From positions 378,825 through 442,824 of the forward strand of contig NZ_FXAP01000001.1 of NCBI RefSeq assembly GCF_900177615.1: a stretch of DNA of 64,000 nt, written 5' to 3'. The position numbers and the translations under genes were made by a program. The stretch's first letter is position 1. Each line of letters starts with the position of its first letter. The notes below the pieces were generated by a model that saw nothing but the letters and a program-made list of their open reading frames with translations, was not told the origin of the DNA and ran no database searches. The DNA is from Plantibacter flavus (GTDB lineage: Bacteria; Actinomycetota; Actinomycetes; Actinomycetales; Microbacteriaceae). This document shows positions 34,434 to 43,002 of the stretch, piece by piece.

Positions 34434-35932
34434 TGGGAGCGCCCGTCGTGTTCGGCATCGGCCCGATCTCGGTCGACGACCTCGTGGCCGTGTCCCGTGA
34501 CGACGCCATCGTCGTCCTCGACACCCCCGCGCTCGACCGCATCGGCGCCGGCCGGGCCATCGTCGACCGGCAGACGACGCCGGTCGGAGACGGTGCGCCG
34601 GGTCGTCGGTCCCTCGGCCCACGGATCCCTGGTCCCGCCGGGGGACGAGCGGCTCCGCGCACAGCGACGCTCGATGCCTCGGCGGTGGAGGAGCGCGTCG
34701 TCCATGATCGCCGTGGCGGCATCGGACTGCCGCTCTCGGTGGACCGTGCTCGGGCGGTCGTCGCCGCCCGGCTCGCCGGATGGACCCGTGGCGCATCCGG
34801 GATCCGCCTCGAGACGGCCGTGTTCGTCGCGGAGCTCCTCAACCGTGGGGTGACCCCGGTGATCCCGTCCATCGGATCCCTCGGCGACGGCGACGAGACC
34901 CACCTGGCGTCCGTCGCGACGCTCGTGATCGGACAGGGGGAGGCGGTCCTCGCGGGTGAGCGGCTCCCCGCCCAGGTCGCCCTGTCGCGGGTCGGGCTCG
35001 CGCCGCTCGACCTCGCCGTGCACGAGGGCTTGGCGTTCGTCCACCACAACGCCTACTCCCTCGGCGTCGGTGCGCTCGCACTCCATCGGCTCGGCGCGCT
35101 CAGTCGGCTGGCGGACACCACGAGCGCGCTCTCGTCGCGGGCCGCTGCGCGGTCCGGGCTCGGCGGGCGAGGAGCGGCGTTCGACGCGAGGGTCCTCGCC
35201 GGCAGCCCGTCGGCGGGTACCCGGGCGAGCGGTGAGCGGATCTCCGAGTTGTTGGCGACGCCGGTCGGCCCGGAGGGTGCGCGCGGCGGACGGGACCTGG
35301 ACGGACTGCGGCTCCGGGCGACCCCGCAGATCAACGGTGCCCTCGCCGACGAGGTCACGGCGGCCGTCCAGCTTGTGGAAGCGACGCTCGGAACGGCCTC
35401 GGAGGATCCACTCGTCGATCAGGCGTCGGGTGTCCTGCGGACCGGCGGGTTGCTGCACGGCGCGCGGCTCGCTCGCGCCTTCGACGGGCTGCGCGCGGCC
35501 ATCGCGCACACCGCTGCTGCCGCGGAGCGACGGCTCGGACGCATCGACGGAGGCGGGGCCGACCCGCGGGGGACCGGGCACGGGCTCGTACCGGGGCGGC
35601 TCGGTCAGTCGGCCGCGGACCTCGTCGCTGAACTGCGCGTGCTCGCGACCCCGGTCGTCACCGCCGGTGTGCCGGACGAGGACTCGGACGACCCGGCCTC
35701 CTTCGCCGGGACCTCGCTGCGACTGCTGGAACGCTCGACCGCCCTCCTCGCGGACGTGCTGGCGGTCGAGGCGGTCGTCGCGGCTGACACGCTCGGCCCG
35801 GAGGAGCACGACGAGTGGTCGGTCGGGTTCTCCGTCGCCCACGCCGGCCTCCGGTCGGCGATCGAGCAGGAGCTGCACGGTCAGCAGCTCGTCACGGCGG
35901 CCCTCGCCGCATTGGGCGTCGACCGATCCTGA
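34433..35932 (+). CDS. histidine/aromatic ammonia-lyase homologue lacking the MIO motif
   Basis: 499 residues, same length and helical layout as HutH/PAL. Homology is clear around the active site: VTPVIPSIGSLG, then LVIGQGEAVLAGERLP and GLAPLDLAVHEGLAF. Where active enzymes have Ala-Ser-Gly, which cyclises to the MIO electrophile, this protein has D152-G153-D154. The N-terminal YGVNTGFG tyrosine loop is absent and YSLRxxPQ has become LRLRATPQ. It is either an inactive homologue or a lyase using MIO-free chemistry, possible with a good leaving group such as trimethylamine. The OpuC-type importer 220 bp downstream fits that idea (inference). Confidence 0.7.
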   Translation: MGAPVVFGIGPISVDDLVAVSRDDAIVVLDTPALDRIGAGRAIVDRQTTPVGDGAPGRRSLGPRIPGPAGGRAAPRTATLDASAVEERVVHDRRGGIGLPLSVDRARAVVAARLAGWTRGASGIRLETAVFVAELLNRGVTPVIPSIGSLGDGDETHLASVATLVIGQGEAVLAGERLPAQVALSRVGLAPLDLAVHEGLAFVHHNAYSLGVGALALHRLGALSRLADTTSALSSRAAARSGLGGRGAAFDARVLAGSPSAGTRASGERISELLATPVGPEGARGGRDLDGLRLRATPQINGALADEVTAAVQLVEATLGTASEDPLVDQASGVLRTGGLLHGARLARAFDGLRAAIAHTAAAAERRLGRIDGGGADPRGTGHGLVPGRLGQSAADLVAELRVLATPVVTAGVPDEDSDDPASFAGTSLRLLERSTALLADVLAVEAVVAADTLGPEEHDEWSVGFSVAHAGLRSAIEQELHGQQLVTAALAALGVDRS

Positions 35933-35993
35933 GCGACGGCGGCCGGCAGGTGACCGTGGGCGGACGCGCCCACGTCGTCGCATGCCATGTATT

Positions 35994-36007
35994 TCGACAC
36001 GTGTCGA
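35994..36007. promoter_or_regulatory. 14-bp perfect palindrome upstream of the opu operon
   Basis: TCGACACGTGTCGA lies about 30 bp upstream of a TAGGTT -10 candidate (36036-36041), centred near -47, an activator-like position. The half-site TCGACAC also occurs at 34284-34290 upstream of the lyase-like gene. The regulator is not identified. Confidence 0.5.
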
Positions 36008-36150
36008 GGGGGTGGGCGATGTCAGTGCCCTCCGGTAGGTTCGGACCACCGACCGAGAGACGTTCAGCGAGCCACCGACCGCGGCGGCGACGACCCTTGG
36101 AAGACGACCTGTCACGGACAGCCGTGCAGAGAAGAGGCATCGGGTCCAGC

Positions 36151-37020
36151 ATGATCTCCTTCGAACACGTCTCCAAGCGCTTCGACGACGGCACTCTCGC
36201 GGTCGACGACTTCTCCCTCACGATCCCGTCGCGGTCCACCACGGTCTTCGTCGGGTCCTCAGGCTGCGGCAAGACCACGCTCCTGCGCATGATCAACCGC
36301 ATGGTCGATCCGAGCGAGGGGCGCATCGTCATCGACGACGAGGTCGTCTCCGCCGTCGACCCCGTCCGTCTCCGTCGCCGCATCGGCTACGTCATGCAGA
36401 ACTCCGGTCTCCTCCCGCACCGCACCGTGATCGACAACGTGGCGACGGTGCCCATGCTCACCGGCGTGAACAAGAAGCAGGCCCGGGCGGACGCCCTCAC
36501 CCTCCTCGACACCGTCGGACTCGACCGCGCGCTCGCCGACCGGTACCCGAGTCAGCTCTCCGGCGGCCAGCAGCAGCGCGTCGGCGTCGCACGAGGCCTC
36601 GCGATCGACCCGAACATCCTGCTGATGGACGAGCCGTTCGGCGCCGTCGACCCGCTCGTTCGTGCCGAACTCCAGCGGGAGCTGCTCCGATTGCAGCGCG
36701 ACATCGCGAAGACGATCGTGTTCGTCACCCACGACATCGACGAGGCCTTCCTCCTCGGCGACCAGGTCGTCATCCTGCAGAAGGGCGGCCACATCGCCCA
36801 GGTCGGCACGCCGGCCGAGATCGTCGCCAACCCTGCCGACGACTTCGTCGCTCAGTTCATCGGCGCCGATCGTGGACAGCGGACGCTGCACGTCGAGCGC
36901 GTCGACGGACGCGATGTCGTCGTCGACGAGTCGGGCCGCCCCGCCGGTGTCCTCGGCGCCGGGCCAGGCGCAGGCGACCGCCCGGGCCTGGACATCCGGA
37001 AGGACGGCGCATCCACATGA
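36151..37020 (+). CDS. quaternary-ammonium ABC importer ATPase (OpuCA/ProV type)
   Basis: 289 residues. Walker A GSSGCGKTT, signature LSGGQQQR, Walker B ILLMDEPFGAVD, H-loop VTHD, with VMQNSGLLPHRTV typical of the glycine-betaine/choline group. The CBS pair found in OpuCA is missing; the C-terminus is a short tail. Starts the ABC operon; ATG 36151 has GAAGAGG, rather far upstream (13 nt). Overlaps the next gene by 4 nt. Confidence 0.88.
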   Translation: MISFEHVSKRFDDGTLAVDDFSLTIPSRSTTVFVGSSGCGKTTLLRMINRMVDPSEGRIVIDDEVVSAVDPVRLRRRIGYVMQNSGLLPHRTVIDNVATVPMLTGVNKKQARADALTLLDTVGLDRALADRYPSQLSGGQQQRVGVARGLAIDPNILLMDEPFGAVDPLVRAELQRELLRLQRDIAKTIVFVTHDIDEAFLLGDQVVILQKGGHIAQVGTPAEIVANPADDFVAQFIGADRGQRTLHVERVDGRDVVVDESGRPAGVLGAGPGAGDRPGLDIRKDGAST

Positions 37021-37727
37021 GCTGGGTCATCGCGAACTGGGACATGATCTGGGATCTCACCCTCACCCATGTCCAGCTGAGCCTGCCTCCGATCATCCTG
37101 GGGTTCCTCATCTCCCTGCCCCTCGGCTGGCTCGCACACCGCTACCGGTGGTCGCGAGGCGTGCTGCTCACGCTGAGCGGCATCCTCTACGCGATCCCGT
37201 CCCTGCCGCTCTTCGTCCTCATGCCGTCTCTCATCGGCACGAAGATCCTCGATCCCGCGAACGTCGTGATCGCGCTCACCATCTACGCCGTGGCCCTGCT
37301 CGTCCGCACGGTCGCCGACGCGCTCGACGCCGTCGACGCCGGGGTCCGGCAGTCGGCCCAGGCCGTGGGGTTCTCCACCGGCCAGCGGTTCTGGCGGGTC
37401 GAGTTCCCGTTGGCCGGTCCGCTCATGCTCGCCGGCATCCGGGTGGTCTCCGCGAGCACCATCAGCCTGCTCAGCGTCGGCGCCCTCATCGGCGTGACGA
37501 ACCTCGGCTACCTCTTCACCGACGGCTACAACCGGCAGTTCCCGATCGAGATCCTGACCGGCATCGTCGGGACGGTCGTGATCGCGATCGTGTTCGACGT
37601 CCTGCTGGTGCTCCTCGGCCGGCTCCTGATGCCGTGGACGCGGATCAGCTCGAAAGGCGCGATCCGTCGTCGTCGTGCGGCCACCGAAGCCCGTGAGCTG
37701 GCGACCGCCGGGGGAGGAGCCGCATGA
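37017..37727 (+). CDS. quaternary-ammonium ABC importer permease 1 (OpuCB type)
   Basis: 236 residues, five to six membrane helices, with the ProW/OpuC EAA loop AVGFSTGQRFWRVEFPLAGPLMLAGIR. Overlaps the ATPase gene (ATGA) and the next permease (ATGA). Forms the membrane channel together with permease 2. Confidence 0.9.
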   Translation: MSWVIANWDMIWDLTLTHVQLSLPPIILGFLISLPLGWLAHRYRWSRGVLLTLSGILYAIPSLPLFVLMPSLIGTKILDPANVVIALTIYAVALLVRTVADALDAVDAGVRQSAQAVGFSTGQRFWRVEFPLAGPLMLAGIRVVSASTISLLSVGALIGVTNLGYLFTDGYNRQFPIEILTGIVGTVVIAIVFDVLLVLLGRLLMPWTRISSKGAIRRRRAATEARELATAGGGAA

Positions 37728-38530
37728 TCAACTTCCTCGCCGCCTTCGCCTGGATCTTCGACCCCGCGCACTGGGAGGGCCCAGGCGGCATCCCTGTGCG
37801 GGTCCTCCAGCACCTGGCCGTGACCGGCCTGACCGTCCTCATCGCCTGCGTCATCGCGATCCCGCTCGGACTCCTCATCGGGCACACCGGGAAGGGACGG
37901 GAGATCGCGGTCGCGATCACCGGCGCGCTCCGGGCGTTGCCGACACTCGGTCTGCTCTCACTCCTCGCGCTCATCACGCTCGGGTGGGGCTTCTCCAGCA
38001 CGAGTCTCGTCCCCGCGATCACGGCCCTCGTCGTGCTCGCCGTCCCGCCCGTCCTGGCCGGTGCGTACGGCGGGGTCGAGTCGATCGACCGCCAGACCAT
38101 CGACGCCGCGCGTGCTGTCGGGATGAACGAGTGGCAGATCCTCGGCAGGGTGGAGATCCCGCTCGCACTCCCGCTCATGATCGGTGGCGTGCGATCGGCG
38201 GTCCTGCAGACGATCGCGACCGCCACCGTCGTCGCGTTCCTCACCAACGGCCCCGGTCTCGGTCGCTACATCCTCGACGGCCTCCCGGTGCGCGACTACG
38301 CGCAGATGCTCGCCGGCTCGATCATCATCATCGTGCTCGCCCTCCTCCTCGAGGGCGTCTTCTCGCTGCTGCAGCGTGCCGTCGTGCCGCGCGGTGTCCA
38401 GGCGACCCACACGCGGGTCGACGAGACCCGGGGTCACGCCACCACCGGCGGCGACCGGTCCTCCGCACCAGACCCCGTCGTCGCAGAAGCGGAGGCGAAC
38501 ATGCAGACCGCGGCATACCGCAACAACTGA
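37724..38530 (+). CDS. quaternary-ammonium ABC importer permease 2 (OpuCD type)
   Basis: 268 residues, six membrane helices, EAA loop ARAVGMNEWQILGRVEIPLALPL. The C-terminal 45 residues form a polar tail. Two separate permease genes are normal for OpuC-type systems. Confidence 0.9.
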   Translation: MINFLAAFAWIFDPAHWEGPGGIPVRVLQHLAVTGLTVLIACVIAIPLGLLIGHTGKGREIAVAITGALRALPTLGLLSLLALITLGWGFSSTSLVPAITALVVLAVPPVLAGAYGGVESIDRQTIDAARAVGMNEWQILGRVEIPLALPLMIGGVRSAVLQTIATATVVAFLTNGPGLGRYILDGLPVRDYAQMLAGSIIIIVLALLLEGVFSLLQRAVVPRGVQATHTRVDETRGHATTGGDRSSAPDPVVAEAEANMQTAAYRNN

Positions 38531-38619
38531 CGCGTCCTGTCATCCCGGGCGACAGCACCGCCCGGCTCCCAGACCCACAACGGCACCACCGTTCTCGCCC
38601 ATCACAGATAGGAAACACC

Positions 38620-39555
38620 ATGTTCACAGTTCGACAGGGTCGACGCCTCGCCGTCGGCATCGCCGCGACCGCCGTCGCGGCCCTCGCGCTCAGCGCCTGC
38701 TCCGCAGGCGACCCGACCGCCGGGGAGACCGCGGCATCCGACACGATCACGGTCGGTTCCGCCGGATTCCCCGAGTCGGAGATCATCGCCCAGATCTACA
38801 TTCAGGCGCTCGAGGCCAACGACATCAAGACGGCCGAGTCCCTCAACATCGGCGCGCGCGACGTCTACATCGCAGCACTCGAAGACGGCTCGATCGATCT
38901 CGTCCCCGACTACAGCGGCAACCTGCTGCAGTTCTTCGACGACTCCGCCACAGCCACGTCGAGCGATGAGGTCTACTCCGCCCTCCAGGAGGCCACGCCG
39001 AAGGGCTATGAGGTCCTCGACCAGTCCAAGGCGGAGGACAAGGACTCCTACAACGTCACGAAGGAGTTCAGCGAGGCGAACAACGTCACGAGCCTCGCCG
39101 ACCTCGCGGCCCTCACCATCCCGCTGGCCATCGGCGGCGCACCCGAGTTGGCTGAGCGCCCGTACGGCCCGAAGGGTCTGACCGAGGTGTACGGCGTCCC
39201 CGCCGACAAGCTCACCTTCGTCCCGATCAGCGACGGCGGCGGCGCGCAGACCACCGCGGCCCTGCTCGACGGCACCGTCCAGCTCGCCGACATCTACACC
39301 ACGACGCCGTCGATCACCGAGAACGACTTCGTCACGCTCGAGGACCCGGAGAACCTGATCCTCCCGCAGAACGTCCTCCCGCTGATCAACTCGGCCAAGG
39401 CCAGCGACAAGGTCAAGGAGGTTTTGAACGCCGTGTCCGCGGAGCTGACCACCGAGGACCTCATCGAGCTCAACGCCCGCAACCAGGGCGACGAGAAGGC
39501 CGCTCCGAAGACCCTCGCGGCCGACTGGCTGAAGGACAAGAAGCTCTTCAGCTGA
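38620..39555 (+). CDS. quaternary-ammonium substrate-binding lipoprotein (OpuCC type)
   Basis: 311 residues. Signal peptide and lipobox LSAC (Cys near residue 27), then an OpuAC domain: SDTITVGSAGFPESEIIAQIYIQALEAN, LVPDYSGNLLQFF, and YTTTPSITENDFVTLEDP. It presents the substrate to the permeases on the outer face. Choline, betaine, carnitine or ergothioneine-like ligands are all possible; the specificity cannot be read here. ATG 38620 with AGGAAA upstream. A strong hairpin follows. Confidence 0.9.
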   Translation: MFTVRQGRRLAVGIAATAVAALALSACSAGDPTAGETAASDTITVGSAGFPESEIIAQIYIQALEANDIKTAESLNIGARDVYIAALEDGSIDLVPDYSGNLLQFFDDSATATSSDEVYSALQEATPKGYEVLDQSKAEDKDSYNVTKEFSEANNVTSLADLAALTIPLAIGGAPELAERPYGPKGLTEVYGVPADKLTFVPISDGGGAQTTAALLDGTVQLADIYTTTPSITENDFVTLEDPENLILPQNVLPLINSAKASDKVKEVLNAVSAELTTEDLIELNARNQGDEKAAPKTLAADWLKDKKLFS

Positions 39556-39571
39556 GCAGCAGCCCCACATC

Positions 39572-39605
39572 GATGGCGTCGTCCGGTCCTCCGGGCGGCG
39601 CCATC
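39572..39605. terminator. 15-bp hairpin after the opu operon
   Basis: GATGGCGTCGTCCGG / CCGGGCGGCGCCATC with loop TCCT (two G-T pairs) directly after the binding-protein stop. No T-run. Followed 70 bp later by the promoter of the DUF1684 gene. Confidence 0.8.
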
Positions 39606-39687
39606 GCGCTGTTCGCGGGGAGCGCATCCGGCTGCAGCCGGATGTCCAGGGGGTCTCCGGCACCTGAGGAGTTGGTAGCGTCAGGGT

Positions 39688-40467
39688 ATGAGTTCCGAGA
39701 CCCCCGCAGAGTTCATCGCGTCCTGGACCGCCTGGCACACCGCTCGCGAGCGTTCAGTCCGAGCACCCCACGGTATCGCCGCCCTCCGGTTCACCCACTG
39801 GCTGACCGAGGAGGCGACCGCCCTCGAGGGCGCGCCAGGCACCTGGCGTGCGGACGCGACCGGCATCGTCGGTGAGCGGCTCACGGGGACCGGACTGACC
39901 ACCCCGAGTGGCGCGCAGATCATGACCGACCGTGTCGAGCTGGTCCACGGCGACGAACTGCACTTCGGCGACGCGCTGCTCCGGGGCATGGAGCGGGACG
40001 GTGTCCACGCCCTCCGCGTGCTCGACCCGGAGGCGCCGACCCGGACCTCGCTCGCGGGCATCAGCGCGTTCGCCCCCGACGTCGCCTGGATCCGGCCGGC
40101 GCGGTTCGTGCCGTCCCCGGACGTCACGGTCGAGACCGAGTCGATCGACGGCCACGTCACGACCGAGACCCCCGTCGGCCGGGTCGAGTTCGAGCTCGGT
40201 GATGAAGCCGTGTCGCTGACGGTCACGGGCGGCCCGAACGGACTCTGGGCGGTCTTCTCCGACGGCACGAGTGGCGAGGAGAGCTACCGGTTCCGGTTCA
40301 TCAGCATGCCGACCCCGACCGCGGACGGCCACGTCCTCGTCGACTTCAACCGCGCGTACCTGCCGCCGTGCGCGTTCAGCGACCACTACGTGTGCCCGCT
40401 GCCTGCGCCGAACAACCGGCTCCGTACGCGGATCACGGCGGGCGAGCGACTGCCGCTCGGCCAGTAG
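39688..40467 (+). CDS. DUF1684 family protein
   Basis: 259 residues. The family C-terminal signature is present: [19 protein letters not shown], then PLPAPNNRL. No signal peptide or membrane helix. Function of the family is unknown. ATG 39688 follows TAGCGT (39676-39681) by 6 nt (leaderless). The yyaL-like gene follows after 20 bp, so they are likely co-transcribed. Confidence 0.88.
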   Translation: MSSETPAEFIASWTAWHTARERSVRAPHGIAALRFTHWLTEEATALEGAPGTWRADATGIVGERLTGTGLTTPSGAQIMTDRVELVHGDELHFGDALLRGMERDGVHALRVLDPEAPTRTSLAGISAFAPDVAWIRPARFVPSPDVTVETESIDGHVTTETPVGRVEFELGDEAVSLTVTGGPNGLWAVFSDGTSGEESYRFRFISMPTPTADGHVLVDFNRAYLPPCAFSDHYVCPLPAPNNRLRTRITAGERLPLGQ

Positions 40468-40487
40468 GTCCCGGCCACGGACCCCGC

Positions 40488-42434
40488 ATGACGAACCGGC
40501 TCGCCGAGGCGATGAGCCCGTACCTCCGCTCGCACGCCGAGCAGCCGGTCGACTGGTACCCGTGGGGACCCGAGGCCTTCGCAGAGGCGGCCCGTCGTGA
40601 CGTCCCCCTGCTCGTCTCGATCGGCTACTCGACGTGTCACTGGTGTCACGTCATGGCACGCGAGTCGTTCTCGGATGAGCACATCGCCGAGCTCCTCCGA
40701 CGCGACTTCGTGGCGGTGAAGGTCGACCGCGAGGAGCATCCCGACGTCGACGCCAGTTACCTCGCCGCCGCCGGCGCGTTCACCCGTGACCTGGGTTGGC
40801 CGCTGAACGTGTTCGTGACGCCGCGCGGACACGTCTTCCATGCGGGGACCTACTCGCCTCCCGTCCCGCTCCGCGGGCATCCCTCGTTCCCGCAGGTGCT
40901 CGAGGCCGTCCGCGTCGCGTGGACCGAGCGACGGGAGCAGGTCGTCGCGAGCGCCGACGGACTCGCGCGGGCGATCGCCGAGACGATGTCGTCCACGGAT
41001 GACGCCCCACTGCCGGAGCCCGGCGACCTCGACGCGGCGATCGCGGCGGTCGAGGCGCTCGAGGACCGGGAGCTCGGCGGCTTCGGCACGGCTCCGAAGT
41101 TCCCGATGGCCCCACTGTTCGACTTCCTGCTGACGCCGCGCGAGGGGGAGGTCGCCCGCCGCGGTGTCGACCTCGCGCAACGCACCCTCAGGACGATGGG
41201 GGCCTCGGCGCTCCGGGATCCGGTCGAAGGCGGGTTCTTCCGGTACGCGGTCAACCGGGACTGGAGCGAGCCGCACTACGAACGCATGCTGACGGACAAC
41301 GCGCTCCTCCTCACCGCGTACACCCGGGCCTGGGCCGAGCGCCCGAGCTCATGGGCGGCCAGTGTCGCCACCGGGATCGCCGAGTTCCTCATCGGCACGC
41401 TGCAGCAGCCGAGCGGCGGCTTCGGGTCGGCGCAGGACTCCGAGAGCGTCGTCGACGGCGTCGGATCCGAAGGTGGCTACTACCGACGCGATGCCGACGG
41501 CCGGGCGAGGCTGACCCCGCCGGCCGTTGACCGCAAGGTGCTCAGCGGTTGGAACGGGCTCGCGATCGGCGCGCTGGCGGAGGCCTCGACGGTCTTCGAC
41601 CGACCCGAGTGGCTCGAGTCAGCGAGGTGGGCGGCGGACGCGGTGGTCGAGAACCACCTCGGCTCGGACGGCACGCTCGCCCGGGCCTCGCTCGATGAAC
41701 GGCGGTCGGGTGCGGCGGCGGCTCTCGAGGACCACGGGATGCTCGCGGAGGGACTTCTGCGCCTCGGCCTCGCGACGGGCGAGGTCCGCTACGCGGAGGT
41801 CGCCCGCGACCTCGTGGACCGGTGCTTGCCAGACGACACGGTGCCAGACGACACCGTGCCAGACGAGACCGTGACCGACGCCTCCTCCGCCGCGGTGGCC
41901 GGCTTCATCCTGCCGGGCGGCGGCGACCCGGTGCTGTCGACCCAGGGCATGCGGATCGACGGCGATCCGTCGGAGGGCGCGTATCCCTCGGGGATCTCGT
42001 CGCTCGGACGCGCGTCGCTGCTGCTGTTCCAGCTGACGGCAGACGGCCGGTTCCGGGACGCCGCCGAGCGCGCGGTCCGGTTCGCCGCGTCGGCTGCGCT
42101 GTCGGCACCGACCGCGTTCGGCGCGAGTCTGGCCCTGGCGGCATCGCTCACCGGTCCGGCGTCGCAACTGATCGTCGTCGGGCCGGATCGGGCGGATCCG
42201 GATGAGGACGAGGCTCGCGCGACGGCGGACCGGGCGATGTGCGACGCAGTCAGGACGCGCCGGGACGACGTCGTGGCGGTGGTCTCCGAGCGGCAGGCGG
42301 TGGCCTGGGCGACGAGCGGGTTCGACGTCTTCGCCGAACGGACGAGTCGGGACGGCCGCCTGACCGCCTACCACTGCCGGGACTTCGTCTGCCGCCTCCC
42401 CGTGACGGACGTCGCGCAGCTCGACGCCCGCTGA
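40488..42434 (+). CDS. thioredoxin-domain protein, YyaL/Spata20 family (DUF255)
   Basis: 648 residues. The N-terminal thioredoxin-like domain has CHWC at residues 50-53 inside [18 protein letters not shown], then a long (alpha/alpha)6-barrel-like region with [18 protein letters not shown]. Members occur from bacteria to man; the activity is unsettled. A small in-frame 15-bp tandem repeat encodes [15 protein letters not shown] (about 41828-41875), an insertion not expected in the barrel. Full length otherwise. Confidence 0.9.
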   Translation: MTNRLAEAMSPYLRSHAEQPVDWYPWGPEAFAEAARRDVPLLVSIGYSTCHWCHVMARESFSDEHIAELLRRDFVAVKVDREEHPDVDASYLAAAGAFTRDLGWPLNVFVTPRGHVFHAGTYSPPVPLRGHPSFPQVLEAVRVAWTERREQVVASADGLARAIAETMSSTDDAPLPEPGDLDAAIAAVEALEDRELGGFGTAPKFPMAPLFDFLLTPREGEVARRGVDLAQRTLRTMGASALRDPVEGGFFRYAVNRDWSEPHYERMLTDNALLLTAYTRAWAERPSSWAASVATGIAEFLIGTLQQPSGGFGSAQDSESVVDGVGSEGGYYRRDADGRARLTPPAVDRKVLSGWNGLAIGALAEASTVFDRPEWLESARWAADAVVENHLGSDGTLARASLDERRSGAAAALEDHGMLAEGLLRLGLATGEVRYAEVARDLVDRCLPDDTVPDDTVPDETVTDASSAAVAGFILPGGGDPVLSTQGMRIDGDPSEGAYPSGISSLGRASLLLFQLTADGRFRDAAERAVRFAASAALSAPTAFGASLALAASLTGPASQLIVVGPDRADPDEDEARATADRAMCDAVRTRRDDVVAVVSERQAVAWATSGFDVFAERTSRDGRLTAYHCRDFVCRLPVTDVAQLDAR

Positions 42435-42468
42435 ACCAGCGCACCCATCGACCCGACACGTGGGTGGG

Positions 42469-42930
42469 TCAGGCTCCGAACGTGCCGTCCGGTCGGCCGA
42501 AGTGCAGCTCACGGGCTTCGGAGCGCCAGCGTCCGAGTCCACCGTCGAGGAGCGCGACGCGTTCGTACCCGGCTCCGGTCAGCGCCGCACGGAGGCGCTC
42601 GGCGGAGCGCCCGTCCAGCTGGTCGTACAGGACGACCGTGTGCTGCTCCGTGACGCCGATGGCCGCCGCACCGCGTCGGACCTCGTCCGGTGAGGATGCT
42701 CCGAGCCCCTGGCGTGCGTCCAGCAGCTCGACGAACACGGCACCGGGCACATGGCCGTCGAAGAGGTACAGGTCGTAGCCGCTCAGCAGCCGCACCGGGC
42801 CGCCGTCCAGCGCAGGCAGCTCGACGACACTCGCGTCGAGGACGATGAGGCTCTCGCTGCCGAGGTGGTCCGCGAGCCACTGGGTGGAGACGAGCGGGTC
42901 CACCAGGAACGGCGCGTGCGTGGAGGTCAT
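42469..42930 (-). CDS. half-length rhodanese-like protein without catalytic Cys
   Basis: 153 residues aligning with only the N-terminal, non-catalytic domain of 3-mercaptopyruvate sulfurtransferases (LVSTQWLADHLGSESLIVLDAS, then DGHVPGAVFVEL, then VVLYDQLDGRSAERLRAAL). At the active loop position there is Asp, and the second, Cys-bearing domain is absent. Either a truncated gene or a regulatory rhodanese domain. ATG 42930 follows TACGGT (42937-42942) by 6 nt. Confidence 0.75.
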   Translation of the reverse strand: MTSTHAPFLVDPLVSTQWLADHLGSESLIVLDASVVELPALDGGPVRLLSGYDLYLFDGHVPGAVFVELLDARQGLGASSPDEVRRGAAAIGVTEQHTVVLYDQLDGRSAERLRAALTGAGYERVALLDGGLGRWRSEARELHFGRPDGTFGA

Positions 42931-43002
42931 GCGCCCACCGTAGGAGGCCGCGGCCCGGATGGCCACGGTGGTCGGCAACACGCGGTCACACGACGCCGCG
43001 GT

